A stretch of 64,000 bases of DNA, from contig NC_087249.1 of assembly GCF_037042905.1 (NCBI RefSeq), positions 11,218,001 to 11,282,000 of the forward strand, written 5' to 3'. Position numbers and translations under genes: made by a program. Of the stretch, positions 59,275 to 64,000 are shown piece by piece; position 1 is the stretch's first letter; each line of letters begins with the position of its first letter. The stretch is from Lytechinus pictus (Eukaryota; Echinodermata; Echinoidea; Temnopleuroida; Toxopneustidae). Under the pieces are notes generated by a model, which saw only the letters and a program-made list of their open reading frames with translations, had not been told where the DNA came from and did not search any database.

Positions 59275-59420
59275 ACCACGTCGACTTAATAGCCTTATTA
59301 TGTCAACATGGCGAGATACGTTATCTTGCCTAGTCGACTTATAACGTTTTATAAGTCGACTTGGCAAGATAAAATATCTCGCCATGTCGATGTAATAAGT
59401 TTATTAAGTCGAACCCGAGG
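59275..59420. repeat. Near-perfect palindrome of about 145 bp
   Basis: Centred near 59348. catggcgagatacgttatct ... gtcgacttataacg is mirrored by ttttataagtcgac ... agatattttatcttgccaag-like sequence and tctcgccatg. Both strands give similar short frames. Confidence 0.85.
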
Positions 59421-59608
59421 ACTATCGGGCTGTAACCGTCGCGACGAAACAAGAACAAATGCCTCAGTAGGCCTATATACCTCTGATTTTCTGAATGTGA
59501 CTTGCATTGTTAGTCCGCCATGGACAAAGGAATTGAATGTTCCACTGAAAGCCTTTAACAATCCATTGATTTATTTTAGTTTCTAGAATAAAGTTGGCTG
59601 CTACATTA

Positions 59609-61211
59609 GGCTGAGTTCACATAGAAGTATATACTATTCGGTATACGATGCACGTTTTCGAAGGTCACGCGAATAGCTTGAATCGAATTATAGGATTACC
59701 TAAAACATGTTCACATTATAGAGGATACTATTCGGAAATGTCGTATAGTATAGTTTAGTAGGAATCGAACTTGTTCGATTTTCGTGCAACATATACCATC
59801 CACTCCGGATGTGGCAGGTGGTGTGCTGTGGTGAAATAAGGTAAATTAAAAAAAAAATAATAATCCTGTTTCGCATTTTATTGCAATTTCATAGGAAATG
59901 CCTACATAGTATATACCAGCACTTCTGGATTACAATGTCAAGCTCCCCCTATCGTTTTTTTTTATTGAAATAACAACACCTCATATATATTTTGCGTGAT
60001 TTATGTGGGTTCATCATTTTTCTTTCTCCTTTTGACCATGAGATGATTGAAAACAAGTTCAAAATGGTTGAACTAACCCGCAGAGTGTGTTACCGCAGTG
60101 CGTGTTAGGTCAGCCGTTTTGTTGTGCATACTTGTGCATACTTGATTTATGTGGTTCATCATTTTTCTACCGTGAAATGATTGAAAACAAGTTCAACCAT
60201 TTTGTTGTGCATACTTAGTTGAGCCATATCTAATTACTTTATTAGTCTTATAATAAGTTGAAAATAATGGGGAAATATATTTCATTAAAGAAAATGTTGT
60301 TCATAATGATTTCTTTATTATTCGATTTTGATATGAGGTTACAAAGCTGGGATGGTGGAGCCTAGAATTAAGCATACCCCCATCATAAAAATGACGACCT
60401 CAAAGCAAAAAATAGGAATAATTGATAACATCAATTAGGCTGATACATGTTTGAATTGTTAAAATATATTATATTTGGAAACATAACCATTGTATATTTC
60501 CAATCACCCCCAAATATAAATAAAATTTTAGTTTTGGTGTGTGAAATCATATGACTCAAATAACCACATTAAACAGTCGTATTTAGACTGAACTTCAATT
60601 ATTTGCAGAGGGAATTTCTCTGCTTTAATTTATTCCAAAACAATTTTTTTTTTCGAATGCCAATAAATATTGTGCGGAGAAAAATTGTGTTTTCTTTTCT
60701 CTTAAAAAACCCCAGAACTTTTTACTTCATACAGGTATTTTCATTTCATTTTCATTTCATTTATTTCATTTCAACAAAATATAAATCAAATAAATACATT
60801 CATAATAAGTCAACATCATAAACAAAGATACCAAGGTCATTAAATCAACTTGAAAAAGACATGTTATAAGAACGTTACATACAAAATAATTTGTGTAAAG
60901 GATTTGTGATATATAATTTGTAAAATGAAAGAATGCTTATTGTATGAAAGAATGCTTATTGTCATACATTCAAGTCCAGATGAACAAACAAAAAAAAGAC
61001 AGAAACGATTTCTCATAAATAACAAATGATTATTTCCCCCTATTTTAAGTGGGAGGATAAGAGCCAAACCTTTATCTCCTGATGTATTTATTTTGACGGC
61101 GCTAAATGAATATAAAAGTATAGGACACGCATGCTATACTTTATGTGACCTGCCATGCCCGTATAGCGTATAGTGAACAGCGAATTCCGTATACCTAATG
61201 TGAACTCAGCT
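59609..61211. mobile_element. 1.6-kb terminal-inverted-repeat element with TTA target duplication
   Basis: Left end gctgagttcacatagaagta, right end acctaatgtgaactcagc, flanked by TTA at 59606-59608 and 61212-61214. A TTA/TWA duplication is characteristic of PIF/Harbinger transposons. The sub-terminal regions repeat gtata/tatac words. The interior has no transposase frame, only a local duplication (59998-60069 versus 60141-60210) and a tttcatttcatttcattt tail of a minus-strand retroposon at 60735. Confidence 0.7.
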
Positions 61212-61524
61212 TTAAGTCCACCCATAATTTATATTTCACGAGGGCGCGAGGGGGGCATGACCGAGTATTGTCCCCCACTTTACTTTTAAATATGGAGGGG
61301 CTAATGCACCGTGATTGACGCCAATGTCTGCAACGTACCCTCTGATGTTCTAAAAAGGCTTGTTGAGCATAGTTCAGTGCGGTGATTAATTCAGATTGAT
61401 ACCAATTTGGTATTCACTTCTCACGTCCATTCCAGTCCATTCCACTTTCCCTCTCGACTGTTGCTGCACCATATTTTTTTTAAGTGTGGGACGGGTGGAG
61501 AGCAAAAGAAAACGTGTGTGTCAG

Positions 61525-61815
61525 GGCCCGCCGAGGAACGATTTTTTTTTTTTTTTTTTTTTACAGGGGGTACTGATGTTAATTTGACAAGCACAAAATA
61601 TAAGGGTTTCACTACAAAATGATAGTAATTTTGGTTCCGATCAAACAAACAAAAAAGAAAAAAAGAAAAAGGGGGTTCACTAGAAAATGAACGTCATTTT
61701 GGTTTAAATTTCTCCATTTTGTCACACCTACCAGAATTCCAGGGGTTGCTGCCTATGGAAAATAATACACGCAGCATATCTCCAGACCCCCATCCACTTC
61801 CCAGGACCATGGTGT
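61525..61815 (+). mobile_element. Dispersed 'cagggccctgg' repeat
   Basis: Starts cagggcccgccgaggaacga, ends cacttcccaggaccatgg. Contains aatttgacaagcacaaaata and cacacctaccagaattccag. Confidence 0.75.
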
Positions 61816-62760
61816 GTGTGACGGGGGGGGGGGGTACTCTACCTCTTACCATATTTTCCTTCCATTTTCATAACTTAAGGGGCACCTGATCCAACTTGGA
61901 GGTATGTTCCCATGCCCCTACTCGCTGTCTCCCCATTTTCGACCTCTTCATTTGCCTTTATTCATGACATATCAATTAACAACTACAATTGATGCCATAA
62001 TAGCCTCGTCCTTTCTTGCATGGCTGATCCTGTAAAGGGTTTCATCCCTACAATGATACTGTGCATATGGGGATGTATTAGAGATCAACCCGTTATACAA
62101 TCATCATTCAGGTGATTCAGCAATGGAGCAGTATTGAAAACACACATATTTTACATTATTTTGAAGTTTTAACCTGTAGTGATTTCGCGTATAATAAACT
62201 CTTCTCTCCAGCCTCTAGACGAATACAGTTTCATATGCTTCAGTCTTCTCGCTCAATTCAAAGCCAATTCCAGAGATGCCGGGTCAATAATTTACTTTTA
62301 ATACAATCAAGGGAGTCCACACGTTCTGCAAGTGATCTTTGTTTACGAAGAGAGTAATGAACTAGTACTTTTTAAAAAAAAATCGAGAATGTGCACGGCT
62401 ACAAACAGGACAAGTCCCGTATGTCGTGAAGTTCAGATTCGTGAACTTGTGACCGACCTTGAAGTTGATCAGCAAACAATTGAAATACAGGACCGCTCTA
62501 TAGTGTACTCGGGTCTCGGGGACTCCAAAGATTGTGTTAGCGGTATACGTGTGCCATCATCAAAGCTGCAGGCAGCCATGAAGCGAAAACGAGGGAAGAT
62601 TACACGGCTATATTCTACTCGAATTATGACAGGGTGGATTAAATGGTTTCACAATGCAATTATTAATAACACCTGAATATATATATACATGCACAAAAGA
62701 GTGTGTAATACGGGGTCAAAGTCGAAAAATTATGATCACGAGAAGTTCGCCGCATGCACA
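61816..62760. other. Intergenic, unassigned; two adjacent short open frames
   Basis: Frames at 62112-62357 and 62332-62676 (81 and 114 codons) are open but have no recognisable similarity. The second contains an unremarkable charged sequence. Not accepted as genes, but not explained by a known repeat either. Confidence 0.3.
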
Positions 62761-62767
62761 TGAAGAT

Positions 62768-62908
62768 TATTATAGATATGGATTTTGAGTGATTCGGATG
62801 TCAGTACCTGAAACTCGGAACTCTTTGAATTATTATAGATATGGATTTTGAGTGATTCGGATGCAAGTTGTTCGGATGTCATGTACCTGAAACTCGGAAA
62901 TCTTTGAA
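62768..62908. repeat. Local tandem duplication, unit 60-80 bp
   Basis: The phrase attattatagatatggattt ... gagtgattcggatg ... acctgaaactcgga occurs twice in succession, the second copy with a short internal gain. Confidence 0.9.
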
Positions 62909-63424
62909 CCTCACTCGCCCTGAAAACAAATCATAACGTATTGAACGCAGTCTTGTAAGGAATCCATGTCCTACTTTGCCAACACTTCTTCCTTGTGTAA
63001 ATTGTTTGTATTATCGATCTGACTTCGGAAATATTTGGTGCATGCCATGAACGTTCGAGAAAAGGAGCCTGCGCATTATTTCGTAGCAACAAAGGTAGCG
63101 ATCAAGTATCGAACGCTTTCGGGGGACCTTTCGTAATAGAATGGTAAAAATATTCATACTTTCCACTTATTTGATGGCCACGATTTCAGACATTAATTGT
63201 TATGCATGTCAACGTTCTTTTCATGGAATAAATCTGTATAGGCTGCTTTGAACCAGTAAGCCCCTTTTTGGTGATCATACCACAATACCACTTGGGCAAA
63301 CGAGTGGGATAGCGCCAACCAAACCTTGTACATGTATTCTCTCTATTAATAATATCATGAGCGACCATTTAAGACTGTAACGTGACCATTTGAAAGGGGG
63401 GAAAAGAGACACATATTGTGAAAA

Positions 63425-63608
63425 ATGACTAGCTTTCGGCCAACGTCGGATCCACTCGGCCGTGCCAAACTGGTCAAGTCCATGATGACGATTGTTTTCT
63501 GTATGGTTATAGGATATGCGTTCCTTTCCGTCAAAACTGACTCATTTCTGAAGCGAGGGTTAGAGACTAAACATGGAGGCGTCCCCAGATTGAAATCTTT
63601 CAGCCAAG
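63425..63608 (+). CDS. First coding exon of a probable type II membrane protein (partial)
   Basis: ATG at 63425 with A at -3; donor caag|gtaatc at 63609. It encodes MTSFRPTSDPLGRAKLVKSM, then a hydrophobic segment MTIVFCMVIGYAFLSV (residues about 21-36), then a basic/polar stem. A short basic cytoplasmic tail, one signal anchor and a luminal stem is the layout of Golgi glycosyl- and sulfotransferases; which one cannot be told. The rest of the gene lies beyond the window. The frame runs on past the donor to 63754 with lower coding quality. Confidence 0.55.
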
Positions 63609-64000
63609 GTAATCATTTACCAAAATATTCTTATTTTATATTCCTCAAGTTTTTTTTATTTAACAGAAAAATAGAGCGGAAATTGATAGATGTGTGGGGA
63701 ATTGCTTCAATTGCTTTCATTGTAAGAGAATTTCCGCCCATTCTTAGAGTATAGTAATAACGTTTTATTGCCTTGTGAGTTGTGGCTTTCAATTTCAGCA
63801 TGTTGTATCTTTGTAATGTAACAGAATCTCATGGTGATGGCATTGTAATTAACTATTTGTGAGAAATAATGGTGTGAGTTTCGGGCATAAAACCTACAGT
63901 TTCTGTTTATACCTTTACGTTCAGGTCAAGGTACCTGCTACGTATACCTTGTAGGTTGGGCCTGGACTGAAAGTCGACTATAGCTTGTTAGTAGGCCTAT

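Noticed and set aside
62112-62676. Overlapping 81- and 114-codon plus-strand frames as a possible gene
   Set aside because: No recognisable family, no supported splice partner, no conserved motif. Left as unassigned.

Overview
The window is animal nuclear DNA: AT-rich, gene-sparse, with short exons bounded by GT/AG splice sites and separated by repeat-filled introns. The dense load of tRNA-derived SINEs, decayed LINE 3' ends, fold-back elements, simple repeats and palindromic tacatgta-type words fits an echinoderm, most likely a sea urchin. The taxon is an inference from texture, not from a marker gene. No prokaryotic gene, CRISPR array, rRNA or ordinary tRNA gene was seen.

Region 1 (174-17740, + strand) holds the last eleven coding exons of a thioester-containing protein of the alpha-2-macroglobulin/complement C3 superfamily. 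All splice phases join, giving 1283 residues and a stop. The order is: second half of the thioester-domain helical fold, macroglobulin CUB/MG8 receptor-binding region, an acidic and proline-rich linker, 52 exact-length 9-residue repeats carrying 47 N-glycosylation sequons, one calcium-binding EGF domain, and a six-cysteine netrin-like (NTR/C345C) domain. The 5' part, with the usual bait and thioester motifs, lies outside the window. The introns contain tandem repeats, SINEs and terminal-inverted-repeat elements, plus a decayed copy of the start of an NTR exon.

Region 2 (about 18-26.8 kb) is intergenic, with several small inverted-repeat elements and one tRNA-derived SINE.

Region 3 (26856-29108, - strand) is LSM6, the U6/decapping Sm-like protein. 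It has three coding exons and 84 residues.

Region 4 (33173-35798, + strand) is a 255-residue protein with two death-fold domains, each mostly in its own exon. It is a possible adaptor in innate immune or apoptotic signalling. Candidate 5' non-coding exons lie in 30.1-31.6 kb.

Region 5 (36-63.4 kb) has no convincing gene. It is a patchwork of fold-back elements, LINE tails, G/C homopolymer-rich repeats, a (TA)n block and a striking 2.5-kb block in which a 1.2-kb inverted-repeat element occurs twice, in opposite orientations, inside directly repeated flanks.

Region 6 (63425-63608, + strand) looks like the first coding exon of a type II membrane protein that continues beyond the window.

The genes are functionally separate. 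A complement-like secreted protein and a death-domain adaptor could both serve immunity, but their proximity is not evidence of a joint system.
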